Source of the DNA: CAZVAO01 sp964625175
GTDB taxonomy: Bacteria > Bacillota > UBA994 > PWPR01
Reading direction: 5' to 3'
NCBI GenBank assembly: GCA_964625175.1
Contig: CAZVAO010000001.1
Coordinates: forward strand, 1 to 51,026
DNA: 51,026 bases
The position numbers and the translations under genes were made by a program. Positions within the stretch are counted from its first letter, which is position 1. Each line of letters opens with the position of its first letter. The notes beneath the pieces are model-generated. The model was not told the origin of the DNA and ran no database searches. It was given only the letters and a program-made list of their open reading frames with translations. This document shows, piece by piece, positions 26,135 through 36,144 of this stretch.

Positions 26135-26641
26135 ATGTTTACCTACAGTAAGAAGGAATATGCGACTAAGCTCGATTTTTATGAGCACTTAAACGAGATT
26201 CTTGAAGGCCTAATTCGTGATGAAAAAGATTGGCTTGCTAATCTCAGTAATTCTGCTGCATTATTTGGCCATTTCATAGAGGATATTAATTGGGTAGGTT
26301 TCTACCTGTATAAAGACAATGAGTTGGTCCTAGGACCTTTCTGGGGACATCCTGCATGTACCCATATAGCAGTGGGCGAAGGGGTATGTGGTGCGGCTGC
26401 ACTTGAGCTTAGTGCGCAGGTTGTACCCGATGTTCATCAATTCCCAGATCATATTGCTTGTGATTCTGCATCGAATTCAGAAATAGTTGTGCCGATACTT
26501 GATTCCTCGAACAACTTTTGGGGGGTTCTGGATATTGATAGTCCTCTGTTCGCACGTTTTGATGAAGAAGATCGGATCGGCTTGCAGAAAACGGTTCAAA
26601 TACTGCTAAAATACGTCGATTGGCCGAAAGCCTGTAGATAA
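26135..26641 (+). CDS. msrC: free methionine-(R)-sulfoxide reductase (GAF domain)
   Basis: A 168-residue GAF-domain protein of the YebR/fRMsr type, reducing free Met-(R)-sulfoxide. The three conserved cysteines are at C75, C85 and C109, with the same 10- and 24-residue spacing as E. coli C84, C94 and C118. The motifs GHPACTHIAVGEGVCG, HIACD and WGVLDIDSP are present. It has its own promoter and terminator, so it is a single-gene unit for oxidative repair. Confidence 0.94.
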   Translation: MFTYSKKEYATKLDFYEHLNEILEGLIRDEKDWLANLSNSAALFGHFIEDINWVGFYLYKDNELVLGPFWGHPACTHIAVGEGVCGAAALELSAQVVPDVHQFPDHIACDSASNSEIVVPILDSSNNFWGVLDIDSPLFARFDEEDRIGLQKTVQILLKYVDWPKACR

Positions 26642-26653
26642 TCAATTATTCGT

Positions 26654-26693
26654 AAGCGAGTGTCCTCATGAAGCGTAGGTGCTCGCTTTTTCT
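26654..26693 (+). terminator. intrinsic terminator after the fRMsr gene
   Basis: AAGCGAG (26654-26660) pairs with CTCGCTT (26682-26688), with an additional inner CC/GG stem and a TTTTTC tail. Confidence 0.75.
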
Positions 26694-26827
26694 TATGGGA
26701 CCGGGGACTGATTTTACTCTGTGATTTATCAAATCATCTAATTTAAGACGCAAAGTTTTATAGATATATATATAAACTAGTTTGAAATGCAAACAAACTG
26801 TATAATAAGTTTTTAATAAATTTTACT

Positions 26828-26855
26828 AAAACAAAATCCGCATCACTGCGGATTT
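26828..26855 (-). terminator. intrinsic terminator of the DUF885 gene
   Basis: Stem AAATCCGCA (26834-26842) with TGCGGATTT (26847-26855). Read on the minus strand it is followed by TTGTTTTAG, so it serves the minus-strand gene ending at 26916. Confidence 0.75.
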
Positions 26856-26915
26856 ATATAAAATATTAAAGTCATTTGATTATTACACGTAGGGGAAGGG
26901 AGGTCTAACTGGATT

Positions 26916-28541
26916 TTAACCGATTAATTCTTTGCGAACCAGTGCAGGGGGAATGGCACCTAATGCCAGTAAGGCGTTATGAAAGATTTTCATCGAGTAG
27001 TCGTCACCCATGTATGCTTTGTAATCTTCAGCGATCTTCTGAATTTCTAATTTACCCATTAAGTAACTCATCGGTCTTAATGGGTTTTTAATATAGCGAT
27101 TTACTTCAGCAATAGCATTCAAACGCTCTAAATGGGCCCTCTCAACTAAGAAATCGACGGCTTCAGTAAATGACATGCGTCCTGAGTGAACACTCGCATC
27201 AATGATGATTCTCGAAGCCCGCCAAAGTTGATCTTTCAAACGTGAGAGTTTCGTCTTCGGTTCATTGATGAAACCCAGATCTTCTAATAACTCTTCACAG
27301 TAAAAGGCCCAACCTTCGCAATATAAATTATTATGAATAATTTTGCGAATATCTTCAGTAATGCGATGCTGTGTTGTGATCTGTAAATGGTGTCCAGGGT
27401 AACCCTCATGCAAGACAAATACGGGCAACTTATAAATCATATGTTCACGTAACTTTTGCGCTTTCATTTCTTTGGACCACTCAGGTTCAACAGGCGTAAC
27501 CCAAAAGCGTCCACTTTGGAAATCATCAAATACTGCTGGACCGCTGTAACCCGCATAAGGGAAGAGACTGCGCATATGTGGTGGTGTTTCAATGATAATC
27601 AATTCTTCGCGTGGGGGAATATCAGCAATTTCATGTTCAATTACAAAGCGGTGTACGCGATCTAACTCCTTTTGATAGGCTTCAAGGAGACCATTCTCAT
27701 GAGGATGGTCTTCTTTCATTTCTTCAATAATCGCTTGCCAATTGCTGGTTGGGTTGATTTCTGCTGCAAGCGCTTCTAACTGGCTTTCAGTAGCAATGAG
27801 CAACGCCCAACCTTTGGTGATTAGGCTTTCACAGTCATATTCCATCATATAATCGTCTTTGAGCATCTCATTAAATACGGATTCGCCAATTGCAAAATCA
27901 CCATTAGAATGCGGTAATAGCTCTTCAAGGTAATGGAGATGACACTCGAAGGCTTCAATCACATGGTCCAACGTATTTTGTAAGCTATTCGTAATTGTTC
28001 CACCTTGTGCTTCAATCATTAGTGGGACATTCTCTTTGAAAAAGCGAAGTCCACCTCGTTGGCACTGAGCGATGGCTTGCTTTGTGAATTCTAGGGGAGG
28101 GTTAATGACCATAGAGCGACTTGCTTTCAGCATCTTGCTAGTCTTATTTAGACGTTTTTGGAGGTTATCTAATCGTTTGTTTAATGGCATATAGTTTCGA
28201 CTCAACATCAGATAGCTAATTCCCATAATCTGACTAGCCACATACCCAGGATCCAATTCATGATGTTTGATTACCTTGAGTTGACGCAAATGCTGACGAA
28301 TCGTAATGTCAACCAAGGCCCAATTAACCTGTTGATGGGTGGATAAATCTTGATGCTTGATCTTGTTAAGAGAGACCTGAAACTGTTCTAATTCAGCGAT
28401 TTGTAATGCAATCGACTCTTGACTAAAATCAGGAACTTGATCCTCATATAAATAAGTTCCGTAGCGTGTGGCCAAAAATGGATTCGTCTTCTGCATCCAT
28501 TTTACGACTTGATTTCCTAAATCATTGATTTTATTCATCAT
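26916..28541 (-). CDS. DUF885 family protein, probable metallopeptidase
   Basis: About 541 residues, typical of DUF885. The signature HEGYPGHHLQ supplies two predicted zinc histidines and a glutamate. Further family blocks are CEGWAFYCEELL and the R-S-G-R-MSF-x-EA region. Members are thought to be cytoplasmic or exported zinc carboxypeptidases; no signal peptide is seen here. Two tandem ATGs (28541, 28538) follow GGAGG on the minus strand, and the second has the better spacing. It is flanked by its own terminator and by that of the upstream UMF1 gene. Confidence 0.9.
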   Translation of the reverse strand: MMNKINDLGNQVVKWMQKTNPFLATRYGTYLYEDQVPDFSQESIALQIAELEQFQVSLNKIKHQDLSTHQQVNWALVDITIRQHLRQLKVIKHHELDPGYVASQIMGISYLMLSRNYMPLNKRLDNLQKRLNKTSKMLKASRSMVINPPLEFTKQAIAQCQRGGLRFFKENVPLMIEAQGGTITNSLQNTLDHVIEAFECHLHYLEELLPHSNGDFAIGESVFNEMLKDDYMMEYDCESLITKGWALLIATESQLEALAAEINPTSNWQAIIEEMKEDHPHENGLLEAYQKELDRVHRFVIEHEIADIPPREELIIIETPPHMRSLFPYAGYSGPAVFDDFQSGRFWVTPVEPEWSKEMKAQKLREHMIYKLPVFVLHEGYPGHHLQITTQHRITEDIRKIIHNNLYCEGWAFYCEELLEDLGFINEPKTKLSRLKDQLWRASRIIIDASVHSGRMSFTEAVDFLVERAHLERLNAIAEVNRYIKNPLRPMSYLMGKLEIQKIAEDYKAYMGDDYSMKIFHNALLALGAIPPALVRKELIG

Positions 28542-28601
28542 GAACCTCCAAAATGTAGTCCTGCTTCATCAAACCATATTATTATAACTGCTCTAATGAT
28601 A

Positions 28602-28638
28602 CAAAAAACAACGGCATTAGTAAATTAAGACCGTTGTT
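28602..28638 (-). terminator. intrinsic terminator of the UMF1 transporter gene
   Basis: AACAACGG (28607-28614) pairs with CCGTTGTT (28631-28638). On the minus strand a TTTTTTG tract follows. Confidence 0.75.
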
Positions 28639-28653
28639 CTAGTTGTAATTATT

Positions 28654-29967
28654 CTACTGGTATTGAGCGTTTTCTATTTGAGCGATGCGGCGACCTTCAT
28701 CAACATCGACACTTCTTAAAACAACCATACCTAGTATAAAGAAAAGCACCAGTGACACGATGCCGTTGCGACTAGACCCGGTAATTTGTCCTACAACAGC
28801 AAAAACCAGTGGGCCGACGATTGCTGCAAACTTTGAGGATATTCCCATGAAGCTGAAGAATTCTGCTGATTTGTGTTTGGGGACCATTGAAGCATAGAGT
28901 GAACGGCTTAATGCTTGCGCCCCACCCTGAACGGTTCCCACCATAAAGGCTAGAATCCAAAAATCAAAGGCAGAATCTAGGAAGAAACCATAGCATACAA
29001 TGCCGGAATAGATAATCAATGTGATGTAGATGGCTTTTTTTGTATTGATCTTTTGAGCGATCCAACCAAAGAGAAAAGAGAAAGGGAAAGCAACAAATTG
29101 CGTTAGGAGTAGTGCTCCAATCAATGCGTTAGCATCAATCCCAATTTCACGCCCATAAATAGTCGCCATACGCATAATTGTACCGATACCATCATTATAA
29201 AGCCAAAAAGCAACAATAAATCTGAATAGGTGTTTGTACTTACTCGCTTCTTTATAGGTATTACCTAAACGAGTAAATCCAACTGAGAGTGGAGGGAATT
29301 TTTGACGCTTAGTGCCGTTACTTTTTCCTTCTTTAACGTAGCGAAAGATTGGAATTGAGAAAATGAGCCACCAAATACCAACAGATACAAAGGAAAGTCT
29401 AGCTGGCCAAGTACCTGCAGGTATACCAAGCTTCTCAGGGAAGAGAATCATAACAAGATTGATAATCAGTAAAAGTCCACCACCAAGGTATCCCATAGCG
29501 TAACCTGCGGAGGAGACTCGATCCATATCTTCTTCGGCAGCTACATTGACGAGTAAACTGTCGTAAAAAACATTGGCACAGGCAAAACCAAGGTTGCCAA
29601 TAATATAGAGGATTGAACATAAAAGATAATCCCCTGTTTCAATCAATACGAGCAAAGTTGTCGCTAAACAGCCTAGATAAGCAAAAAATCGCAAAAATCG
29701 TTTCTTCGCATTGAGGTGGTCAGCGATTGCTCCCAGTAGTGGAATAGAGAGTGCAACGAGCAACATTGCAAAAGATGTCGTATAACCCCAATACGATGTG
29801 CGTATATTAGGTGCTAAATTTACAGCAGCAACATCCGAATAATAGACGGGTAGTACAGCTGCCATAATCGTTGTAGCAAAGGCTGAGTTCGCCCAATCAT
29901 ACATGACCCATCCAAACACTTCTTTGTTACTGAACATTCCTGAGAAGAATCCTTTTTTCTTCGCCAT
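28654..29967 (-). CDS. MFS transporter, UMF1/Atg22-like family
   Basis: A 437-residue integral membrane protein with about 12 hydrophobic helices. The UMF1 signature near the N-terminus is VMYDWANSAFATTI, and GGAQALSRSLYASMVP in the second half is a conserved loop of the family. In eukaryotes Atg22 exports amino acids from the vacuole; bacterial substrates are unknown. The start follows GGAGGG on the minus strand. Confidence 0.92.
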   Translation of the reverse strand: MAKKKGFFSGMFSNKEVFGWVMYDWANSAFATTIMAAVLPVYYSDVAAVNLAPNIRTSYWGYTTSFAMLLVALSIPLLGAIADHLNAKKRFLRFFAYLGCLATTLLVLIETGDYLLCSILYIIGNLGFACANVFYDSLLVNVAAEEDMDRVSSAGYAMGYLGGGLLLIINLVMILFPEKLGIPAGTWPARLSFVSVGIWWLIFSIPIFRYVKEGKSNGTKRQKFPPLSVGFTRLGNTYKEASKYKHLFRFIVAFWLYNDGIGTIMRMATIYGREIGIDANALIGALLLTQFVAFPFSFLFGWIAQKINTKKAIYITLIIYSGIVCYGFFLDSAFDFWILAFMVGTVQGGAQALSRSLYASMVPKHKSAEFFSFMGISSKFAAIVGPLVFAVVGQITGSSRNGIVSLVLFFILGMVVLRSVDVDEGRRIAQIENAQYQ

Positions 29968-30094
29968 AATAGCCCTCCAAGCAATTAAATCATTTACGAA
30001 TTTTTAATAACAGTACAATTGTAGCAAAGTTCACCCCAATATGATATATCATTTATTATATTTCGAGAACAAAATCATTTATTGTTACTTAAAC

Positions 30095-30123
30095 TTGACA
30101 TCCTTCGTTTATTGCGTTAAGTT
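30095..30123 (+). promoter_or_regulatory. possible promoter of the MATE gene
   Basis: A perfect TTGACA (30095-30100) with a weak -10 TAAGTT (30118-30123) at 17-bp spacing, 44 bp before the predicted TTG start. Confidence 0.45.
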
Positions 30124-30166
30124 GTTCATGGTCATTTCTACACTCGAAATATTTAGGAGATATACT

Positions 30167-31597
30167 TTGGATAAGATAGAAGATAAAAATCAGAAGAAAA
30201 CAGAACAAGTCAATATAGATCGTCCTTCAGATCAGATTAAGATTAGGCGTAAGTCGATCATAGATCCTAATAAGTCCCTTTTGCAGGTCATTTGGCAGTT
30301 AGCTTGGCCTGTCATTATAGAAATGATGCTTTTGACGGTTGTTGGAATCGTTGATATGGCCATGGTTGGGCGCTTAGGAGCCTCATCAATTGCCGCAGTC
30401 GGCTTAGGCGGGCAAATTATTATGTTGGCAACAACTGCCTTTGCTGCTATTCGTACAGGGACTACAGCTCTCGTAGCACGCCACATCGGTGCAGACGACA
30501 AAGAAGGGGCGATGGTCATCGCTCGACAGTCTGTTTCTCTCACAATGATTCTTTCTGCTGTGACCTTTGTCATTTTCAGTATTTTTGCCCGTGAGAGTTT
30601 AGTATTATTAGGGGCTGCCGATGACGTAATCGCACTAGGAGTCGGTTACATAAGATGGCGGACTATTGGTTTAGCTTTTAGTCTAATCACCATGATCTTC
30701 ACAAGTATGCTGCGCGGATCCGGCGACACTAAAACTTCTATGTATGTGAACATCGTGGTCAATATCGTTAATCCCGTGCTGAATTATATGTTGATATTCG
30801 GTAACCTTGGCGCTCCTAAAATGGGTGTTTCCGGAGCTGCACTGGCAACTACTATCGCCCAAATCGTTGGTTGTTTCCTGATTGTACGCGTCATTTTCAA
30901 AGGGGAAAAAGCGATAAAACTAAGCCTTAAAGATGATTTTCGTCTCAAGCTTGTTCCCATAAAGCGCATCCTGAATATTGGTATTCCAGCTATGATGGAA
31001 TCGGTTGCCATGCGGTTTGCGCAAATCGTTTTTACGATTATCTTAACGAGTCTAGGAACAGCAACTTACGCCGCTCACCAAATTGCCATTCGTGCTGAAT
31101 CCTTATCCTTCATGCCAGGCTGGGGTTTCGGAGTAGCTGCAACCACCTTGGTTGGACAGTATTTGGGTGCTGAAAGACCGGATTTAGCTGAAAGAGCAGG
31201 GTACATTGCGCGCAATATGGCTGTTGCTTTAGCGATTGTGATGGGTTTTGCTTTCTACTTCTTTCCTTTCCAAATTGTCAGTATCTTTACGGATGATGCT
31301 TCAGTTGTGGACAAAGCGGCGCAAGCCTTACGGATCGTCGCACTTGTACAACCATCGATGGCTATTAATATTGTGTTATCGGGTGGATTACGAGGAGCGG
31401 GTGATACCCGTTGGGTTACCTACATTACAGCGGGTAGTGTTTGGATCGTTCGTTTATCGATTGCCGCTTTTTGCGTGTATGTCTTACACTGGGGACTGAT
31501 TGGGGCTTGGATGGGAATGGTTGGTGATCAATTCATCCGCTCAATCTTAATCAGCATACGTTTCGCACGTGGTAAGTGGAAAACCTTAAAAGTTTAA
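30167..31597 (+). CDS. MATE family multidrug efflux transporter
   Basis: About 476 residues with 12 predicted membrane helices in two MatE repeats. It shows MVGRLGASSIAAVGLGGQI, LRGSGDTKTSMYVNI, and the second-repeat equivalents FGVAATTLVGQYLGAERP and GGLRGAGDTRWVTYI. It exports cationic compounds using a Na+ or H+ gradient. A TTG at 30167 lies 7 nt after AGGAGA and is the best start. The frame is open back to an ATG at 30041 but has no ribosome binding site there. The first 40 residues are charged and cytoplasmic. Confidence 0.92.
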   Translation: MDKIEDKNQKKTEQVNIDRPSDQIKIRRKSIIDPNKSLLQVIWQLAWPVIIEMMLLTVVGIVDMAMVGRLGASSIAAVGLGGQIIMLATTAFAAIRTGTTALVARHIGADDKEGAMVIARQSVSLTMILSAVTFVIFSIFARESLVLLGAADDVIALGVGYIRWRTIGLAFSLITMIFTSMLRGSGDTKTSMYVNIVVNIVNPVLNYMLIFGNLGAPKMGVSGAALATTIAQIVGCFLIVRVIFKGEKAIKLSLKDDFRLKLVPIKRILNIGIPAMMESVAMRFAQIVFTIILTSLGTATYAAHQIAIRAESLSFMPGWGFGVAATTLVGQYLGAERPDLAERAGYIARNMAVALAIVMGFAFYFFPFQIVSIFTDDASVVDKAAQALRIVALVQPSMAINIVLSGGLRGAGDTRWVTYITAGSVWIVRLSIAAFCVYVLHWGLIGAWMGMVGDQFIRSILISIRFARGKWKTLKV

Positions 31598-31610
31598 GTC
31601 ACGTATTATC

Positions 31611-31645
31611 AAGCAAGCAACGATTAGTTGTTTGCTTTTTTTTGT
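31611..31645 (+). terminator. strong intrinsic terminator after the MATE gene
   Basis: 11-bp stem AAGCAAGCAAC (31611-31621) with GTTGTTTGCTT (31627-31637) including one G-U pair, followed by eight Ts. Confidence 0.9.
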
Positions 31646-31704
31646 GGTATACATTCTAAACCAACAGTTTATGGTAAAATAAACAGAGTAGGAGGGGATC
31701 TATT

Positions 31705-34086
31705 TTGAATGTGAATGATTTAAATCCAAAGCAGCATGAAGCTGTTATATATAATAAAGGGCCTTTACTCATTTTAGCAGGAGCTGGTAGCGGAAAAACA
31801 AGAACGTTGACCTATCGAGTTGCACACTTAATTGACCAGCGTGTTTCTCCCTACAAAATTTTAGTGATGACGTTTACAAATAAAGCAGCCACAGAAATGA
31901 AAGATCGCATTTCCGATTTACTGGGAATGCGCTATCCCTATATGTGGATTGGCACTTTTCATAGCATTTGTTTGCGTATTCTACAAAACGAAGCCCATCA
32001 TTTAGGTTATCAGCAGCCGTTTACCATATACAGTTCTAGTAATCAGCAAACCCTTGTTAAGCAATGTATTAAGGAACTCAATGTCGACAAAAAGAAGTAT
32101 GGTGTTAAGGAAGTGCTTTCTTTCATCAATAAGGCAAAGAATAAACTGCAAAAGCCGCAGGATATTCATGTATCCTATGCATCTAGTTTTACAAAAGTTG
32201 CTACCGACATTTATATGCTTTACCAGAAGCGCCTGAAAGATCATAACGCAATGGATTTCGGGGATTTAATCTTTAATGTTGTTGACCTGTGGCAGCGTTT
32301 CCCAGATCTGCGAAAACACTATCAAGATCGCTTTGAACATATCTTAATTGATGAATACCAAGATACGAACTTTGCTCAGTACCAAATGATTAAGTTACTC
32401 GCTTACAAAAATCGTAATGTTTGTGTTGTTGGGGATGATGATCAATCCATTTACGGGTGGCGTGGGGCGGATTTGAATAATATTTTGGATTTTGAAAAAG
32501 ACTATCCGGATGCACATGTTATCCGTCTCGAACAGAATTATCGCTCGACAGGTAATATTTTAGCTGCTGCAAACGCCGTTATTAAGAATAACAGCTTCAG
32601 AAAGTCTAAAAAACTCTGGACCGATAAAGGCGATGGTGAGTCTGTCGTTTGTTTCCGCAGTGAAGATGATCGAGATGAAGCTTACTTTGTCTTAAGCACA
32701 ATTAAAGAGTTAATGCGCATTGAGGGGCTTCAGCATAAGGATTTTGCGATTCTCTATCGCACGCATGCTCAGTCGCGTGCTTTTGAGGATATGTTTGTCT
32801 ACAATAATTTACCCTATAAGATATACGGTGGTCTGAGATTCTATGAAAGAAAAGAAATTCAGGATATTCTTGCCTATATGTCATTATGCGTTAATCCCAA
32901 CGATGATACCCGTCTTCGCAGAGTCATTAACACCCCGAAAAGAGGGATTGGCAATCGATCGGTAGAAAAGTTAACCGATTACTGTCTTGAAAAAGAAATA
33001 AGCCTCTATCAAGGCATTAAGGAAGTTGATCACATAACGTCACTTGATCAAGGAACAAAGAATAAATTTGGTGCCTTTCTTGAACTTATTCAGAATCTTA
33101 CTGAACTGTTACCCTTCTTTGCACTTAACGAAATCGTCTCTGAGATTGTTGACAAGAGTGGTTATCGGAACGACTTAAACCAATTAAAACTAAAAAATCC
33201 AGTAGACGCTGATACAAGGCTCGAGAATATATCAGAACTTGAAAATGTCACACGACAATTTATAGCACTAAATCCTGAAGCGAGCTTAAGTGATTTCTTG
33301 GAAAGTGTCACCTTAGAAAGCGATGTGGATAGCTATGAGAGCAGTGACGATGCAGTCACGATGATGACGCTCCATGCAGCTAAAGGACTCGAATTTCGGA
33401 TTGTCTTCCTGGTGGGTCTTGAAGATGGACTTTTCCCACATAGTCGAGCTCTTTTTGAAGAAGAAGAGATGGAAGAGGAGCGCCGACTGTGTTATGTCGG
33501 TATGACTAGGGCCCAAGAACGACTTTATCTCACATATGCCACGCGCAGAATGCAATTCGGTGACATTAAATACTTACCACCATCACGTTTTTTGGAAGAA
33601 TTACCTGAAGGCATTATCGATTATGCACAGGCACATTCTACGCGTCCTGCGCCTCAAAGAGTGATTAAACCGCAAACAGAGATTAAAATCAAACATGATT
33701 ATCAAGTAGGTGATCATTTATTTCATGACACCTTGGGTAAAGGTATTGTTACTAAGCGTAGCGAATTAATGATAACCGTAGATTTTGAACAGAGTGGAAT
33801 CAAAAACTTGACGCCGATGTTTGCGCCTGTTCATAAAATCTCACCGGATTCTCCTGCCGAGAGTCGAGAACCACAAAAGCAGCCATTACCGCAAAGAATC
33901 AACAAAAAAAACGAAGTTGCGCCACCTATTTCTCATGATCTTTGGCATATAGGTGATGCTGTAAAGCACAATAAGTTTGGTGTTGGAGTCGTTGAAGATG
34001 TGCAAGGGGAGTTTATAACCATTGCATTTAAGCGCGTTGGGGTTAAAATTCTATCCCTTACCTATGCTGTCTTAACAAAAATATAA
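31705..34086 (+). CDS. pcrA: ATP-dependent DNA helicase PcrA/UvrD
   Basis: A superfamily 1A 3'-5' helicase for replication and repair, 793 residues, longer than the usual 720-750. Motif I LAGAGSGKT, motif II IDEYQDT, motif III GDDDQSIYGWRGA, motif IV EQNYRST and motif VI GMTRAQERLYL are present. The extra length is C-terminal: two consecutive SH3/Tudor-like modules, VGDHLFHDTLGKGIV and IGDAVKHNKFGVGVV, where most PcrA proteins have one. It starts with TTG 7 nt after GGAGGGG. It is followed by ligA, the standard Bacillota order. Confidence 0.97.
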   Translation: MNVNDLNPKQHEAVIYNKGPLLILAGAGSGKTRTLTYRVAHLIDQRVSPYKILVMTFTNKAATEMKDRISDLLGMRYPYMWIGTFHSICLRILQNEAHHLGYQQPFTIYSSSNQQTLVKQCIKELNVDKKKYGVKEVLSFINKAKNKLQKPQDIHVSYASSFTKVATDIYMLYQKRLKDHNAMDFGDLIFNVVDLWQRFPDLRKHYQDRFEHILIDEYQDTNFAQYQMIKLLAYKNRNVCVVGDDDQSIYGWRGADLNNILDFEKDYPDAHVIRLEQNYRSTGNILAAANAVIKNNSFRKSKKLWTDKGDGESVVCFRSEDDRDEAYFVLSTIKELMRIEGLQHKDFAILYRTHAQSRAFEDMFVYNNLPYKIYGGLRFYERKEIQDILAYMSLCVNPNDDTRLRRVINTPKRGIGNRSVEKLTDYCLEKEISLYQGIKEVDHITSLDQGTKNKFGAFLELIQNLTELLPFFALNEIVSEIVDKSGYRNDLNQLKLKNPVDADTRLENISELENVTRQFIALNPEASLSDFLESVTLESDVDSYESSDDAVTMMTLHAAKGLEFRIVFLVGLEDGLFPHSRALFEEEEMEEERRLCYVGMTRAQERLYLTYATRRMQFGDIKYLPPSRFLEELPEGIIDYAQAHSTRPAPQRVIKPQTEIKIKHDYQVGDHLFHDTLGKGIVTKRSELMITVDFEQSGIKNLTPMFAPVHKISPDSPAESREPQKQPLPQRINKKNEVAPPISHDLWHIGDAVKHNKFGVGVVEDVQGEFITIAFKRVGVKILSLTYAVLTKI

Positions 34087-34131
34087 CTGGATTGTAAGCA
34101 TCATCTTTGTATTTAGAAATGAGGAGTATCT

Positions 34132-36144
34132 ATGAGTAACAATATACAAACGAAAGCAGAAAAATTGCGAAACTTACTTCGTCAGTATAGTTATCAATAT
34201 TACGTTTTAGACGAACCTACGGTTCCGGATGGCGTCTATGATGCAATATACCAAGAGCTTCTGCAGCTGGAGACGGATTACCCTGAGATTATCGATGCTA
34301 ATTCGCCAACTCAACGGGTTGGCAATCAACCTTTGAGTGGTTTTAGTAAGGTAGAACATCAGATTCCTATGCTTAGCCTCGATAATGCATTTAATGAAAC
34401 GGATATTGAAAGTTTTTATAATCGCATTAGTGAAACGGTTAATCAGCCTTTCCGCATCATTTTGGAACCTAAAATTGATGGGTTAGCTGTATCGCTATCC
34501 TATGAAAACGGTAGACTCATACGAGCCGCTACGCGTGGCAATGGATCCATAGGTGAAGATATTACTCAAAATATTAAGACCATTAAATCGATCCCCTTAA
34601 TTTTACATCAACCCTATACATTAGAGGTTAGGGGTGAAGCGTTTATGCCGTGGCGTTCTTTTAACAAAATTAATGAGATGCGATTGGCAGCTAATGATAA
34701 CCTTTTTGCTAATCCACGCAACGCTGCTGCAGGCGCATTGCGCCAATTAGATCCGCGAATTACAGCGGAAAGAGAGTTGGATTGTTATTTTTATGACTTA
34801 CCCTATATTGAAGATACAGTAATCAACTCACAGATTGAAATGTTTGACTTGTTTCAGGAGTTAGGGCTGCGTTCTTCTAAGGATATTCGGGTGTGCGACA
34901 ATCTCGCGGAAATTATCGATTCGATTCATGATTGGCAGACTAAACGACTTCACATGTCCTACCTGATTGATGGCCTTGTACTGAAAATTGACAGGTTTAG
35001 TTTAAGAGAGCAGCTTGGCTTCACTGCTCATCATCCACGTTGGGCAACCGCTTTTAAATTTCCTGCTGAAAAGTCAGTCACGAAGTTATTAGATATTGAA
35101 TTAAATGTTGGGCGGACTGGTGTATTGACACCAACAGCGATTGTTGAGCCTGTTCAACTAGCGGGCACGATTGTTAGCAGAGCATCCCTGCATAATCAGG
35201 ATTATATAACTGAAAAGGATATTCGAATCGGCGATTCAGTCATTATTCATAAAGCTGGTGAAATCATCCCTAAAATAGAAGAATCTTTACCTGACTTGCG
35301 TGATGGAAGCGAAAAGCCCTATTTTCTCCCTAAAATTTGTCCTTTCTGTGGCAGTGATATCGTTAAGTCTGAAGAGGAAGTTGCGTTACGATGTAGCAAT
35401 CTATACTGCCCTTCACGGGTAAGGGAACAAGTGATCTATTTTGCATCGCGTACGGCGATGGACATTCGTGGGCTCGGTCCAGCTCAGATTAGTCAGCTCC
35501 TTGATCACCAATTAATTAAGACGGCTGCAGATCTTTATCGCCTGAAAATGGAACAATTACTCGCTTTAGAACGCATGGGGGAGAAGTCAGTAGAAAACTT
35601 ACTAGCAGCCATTGCAGAGAGTAAGCAGAACCCACTCGAACGTGTGATTACTGCTTTGGGCATTCGCCATGTAGGTGGCCGCTTGGCAAAACAACTCGCC
35701 CATGAGTTTAAGTCGCTTGAAAATCTGCGGCATGCCGATTTAGAAACGCTTGAGAATCTAGCTGACATTGGTCCGAAAGTTGCCTTATCCATCACAGAAT
35801 ATTTTAATAAACCTGAAAATATTGAATTTGTTGAGGATTTAATCCAATTGGGCATTAATCCAATTGAAAGTGATGGGGAAGAAAGTGAAGTACGCAGCGG
35901 ACCTTTTTGTAATATGACGGTTGTGCTAACGGGCAAATTAGAAGCGTTCTCGCGTAGTGAAGCCAGTGCACTGATTGAGGCTTTGGGAGGGACAATCAGC
36001 TCAAGTATAAGCAAGAACACCGATCTTTTAATTGCAGGTGAAAAAGCAGGTTCAAAACTGGCAAAAGCAAAGTCATTCGGTGTTAAGGTTATTTCAGAAA
36101 ATGAATTTCAGAAAATCGTAGGAGATCATCATGAAACAAAGTAA
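34132..36144 (+). CDS. ligA: NAD-dependent DNA ligase LigA
   Basis: A 670-residue protein of normal length. It has an N-terminal Ia domain (YYVLDEPTVPDGVYD), the adenylated lysine K114 in LEPKIDGLAV, and an OB domain (NVGRTGVLTPTAIVEPV). A Cys4 zinc finger starts CPFCGSD, and then come helix-hairpin-helix repeats and a C-terminal BRCT domain (VVLTGKLEAFSRSEAS). It joins Okazaki fragments. The start follows GAGGAG. The last 14 bp overlap the next gene. Confidence 0.98.
   Translation: MSNNIQTKAEKLRNLLRQYSYQYYVLDEPTVPDGVYDAIYQELLQLETDYPEIIDANSPTQRVGNQPLSGFSKVEHQIPMLSLDNAFNETDIESFYNRISETVNQPFRIILEPKIDGLAVSLSYENGRLIRAATRGNGSIGEDITQNIKTIKSIPLILHQPYTLEVRGEAFMPWRSFNKINEMRLAANDNLFANPRNAAAGALRQLDPRITAERELDCYFYDLPYIEDTVINSQIEMFDLFQELGLRSSKDIRVCDNLAEIIDSIHDWQTKRLHMSYLIDGLVLKIDRFSLREQLGFTAHHPRWATAFKFPAEKSVTKLLDIELNVGRTGVLTPTAIVEPVQLAGTIVSRASLHNQDYITEKDIRIGDSVIIHKAGEIIPKIEESLPDLRDGSEKPYFLPKICPFCGSDIVKSEEEVALRCSNLYCPSRVREQVIYFASRTAMDIRGLGPAQISQLLDHQLIKTAADLYRLKMEQLLALERMGEKSVENLLAAIAESKQNPLERVITALGIRHVGGRLAKQLAHEFKSLENLRHADLETLENLADIGPKVALSITEYFNKPENIEFVEDLIQLGINPIESDGEESEVRSGPFCNMTVVLTGKLEAFSRSEASALIEALGGTISSSISKNTDLLIAGEKAGSKLAKAKSFGVKVISENEFQKIVGDHHETK

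Noticed and set aside
30041..30166. N-terminal extension of the MATE protein
   Set aside because: No ribosome binding site at 30041, while TTG at 30167 has AGGAGA at 7 nt and a -35-like TTGACA lies inside the extension.
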